A stretch of DNA of 64,000 bases, from contig NZ_AP024169.1 of the NCBI RefSeq assembly GCF_016591975.1, forward strand, positions 2,147,001 to 2,211,000. Direction: 5' to 3'. Made by a program: the position numbers and the translations under genes. The notes below the pieces were generated by a model. That model saw only the letters and a program-made list of their open reading frames with translations. It did not search any database and was not told the origin of the DNA. This DNA is from Anaeromicropila herbilytica. GTDB taxonomy: Bacteria; Bacillota; Clostridia; Lachnospirales; Lachnospiraceae. This document shows, one piece after another, positions 63,655 to 64,000 of this stretch; positions within the stretch are counted from its first letter, which is position 1; each line of letters opens with the position of its first letter.

Positions 63655-64000
63655 ATGAATTTATGTAGTATAGCAAGTGGAAGCAGTGGAAATTGTATCT
63701 ATGTAGGCAATCAAGATACAAATATTTTAATCGATGCTGGTATTAGTGGTAAGAGAGTTGTAGATGGTTTAACAAGCATTGATGTTAATCCAGAGAAGCT
63801 TAGTGCAATTCTTGTGACACATGAACATTCTGATCATATTAGTGGAATAGGTGTCTTATCAAGAAAGTATAAAACACCAATTTATGCAACTGCAGAAACG
63901 ATAAATGCGATATTAAAAACGAAGAGTGTAGGTAGAATTCCAGATGGATTACTACATATGATAGAGCCAGATCAACCATTTCTTATTGATGACATTAAAG
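63655..64000 (+). CDS. MBL-fold hydrolase, WalJ/YycJ type, 3' end outside window
   Basis: 115 codons visible. MNLCSIASGSSGNCIYVGNQ and VTHEHSDHISGI show the metallo-beta-lactamase fold (HxHxDH) of the YycJ/WalJ branch, thought to act on DNA or RNA in cell-cycle coordination. AAAGGAAG lies 8 nt before ATG. The C-terminal part runs off the window, so length cannot be judged. Confidence 0.93.
   Translation, partial: MNLCSIASGSSGNCIYVGNQDTNILIDAGISGKRVVDGLTSIDVNPEKLSAILVTHEHSDHISGIGVLSRKYKTPIYATAETINAILKTKSVGRIPDGLLHMIEPDQPFLIDDIK

Overview
The window is about 64 kb of low-GC DNA (roughly one third G+C by eye) with strong AGGAGG-type ribosome binding sites, short intergenic spacers and many hairpin-plus-T-run terminators. 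Gene content points to a motile or chemotactic, anaerobic, plant-fibre-degrading Clostridia of the family Lachnospiraceae. The side-by-side secreted GH48 and GH9 cellulases, both with X2 and CBM3 modules and no dockerin, resemble the cellulase pair I recall from Lachnoclostridium (Clostridium) phytofermentans. That identification is from memory and inference, not from a database search.

Layout. 1-13.7 kb: housekeeping genes: the 3' part of a DUF177 gene with rpmF, a PHP phosphoesterase, an RNase H-fold protein, a CmpB-type membrane protein with cardiolipin synthase, a HEAT-repeat methyltransferase, a ferredoxin, ruvAB, zapA and a U32-peptidase-family protein. 13.7-17.3 kb: a SEDS glycosyltransferase with its class B PBP, then a Nudix hydrolase. 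17.5-25.6 kb: an intracellular GH2 enzyme, a tandem-domain PPK2 phosphotransferase, a cyclophilin, DUF1540 and DUF1858 small proteins and an M23 peptidase. 25.7-33.2 kb: the GH48/GH9 cellulase pair, a 264-bp foldback element, a polysaccharide deacetylase and an acetyltransferase remnant. 33.4-37.4 kb: two paralogous proteins of unknown function, a Crp/Fnr regulator and hcp (hybrid cluster protein). 37.6-41 kb: an SdpR/SdpI-like pair and a TetR-flavodoxin-membrane protein cluster. 41-50.1 kb: an MCP divergent from an ABC exporter with a 7-codon leader ORF, a HelD-like helicase and a membrane pyrophosphatase. 50.3-56.7 kb: a J-domain/TPR protein (frameshifted) next to an HscC-like Hsp70, then an aldose-1-epimerase-like protein. 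56.8-64 kb: tRNA-Leu, an anti-sigma-like protein, polA, coaE, an FtsA-like protein and the start of a WalJ/YycJ-type MBL protein.

The most useful regulatory observation is a 16-bp inverted repeat upstream of hcp. It recurs once, with one mismatch, upstream of the DUF1858 gene 11 kb away. In both places exactly 21 nt separate the site from the -10 box, which puts the site near -41.5, the class II position for Crp/Fnr activators. A Crp/Fnr regulator gene lies divergent to hcp. Other candidates for new biology are the terminator-like hairpin in the GH48 leader, the 7-codon leader ORF plus hairpin before the ABC exporter, two foldback elements of about 265 bp with the same architecture but different sequence, a run of five perfect mini-hairpins, a two-copy hairpin/RBS repeat with a compensatory base pair, and the paralogous pair whose halves look like an internal duplication.

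Starts were chosen by ribosome binding sites where these disagreed with the longest reading frame. Functions rest on motif recognition by eye, with no alignment or search run.
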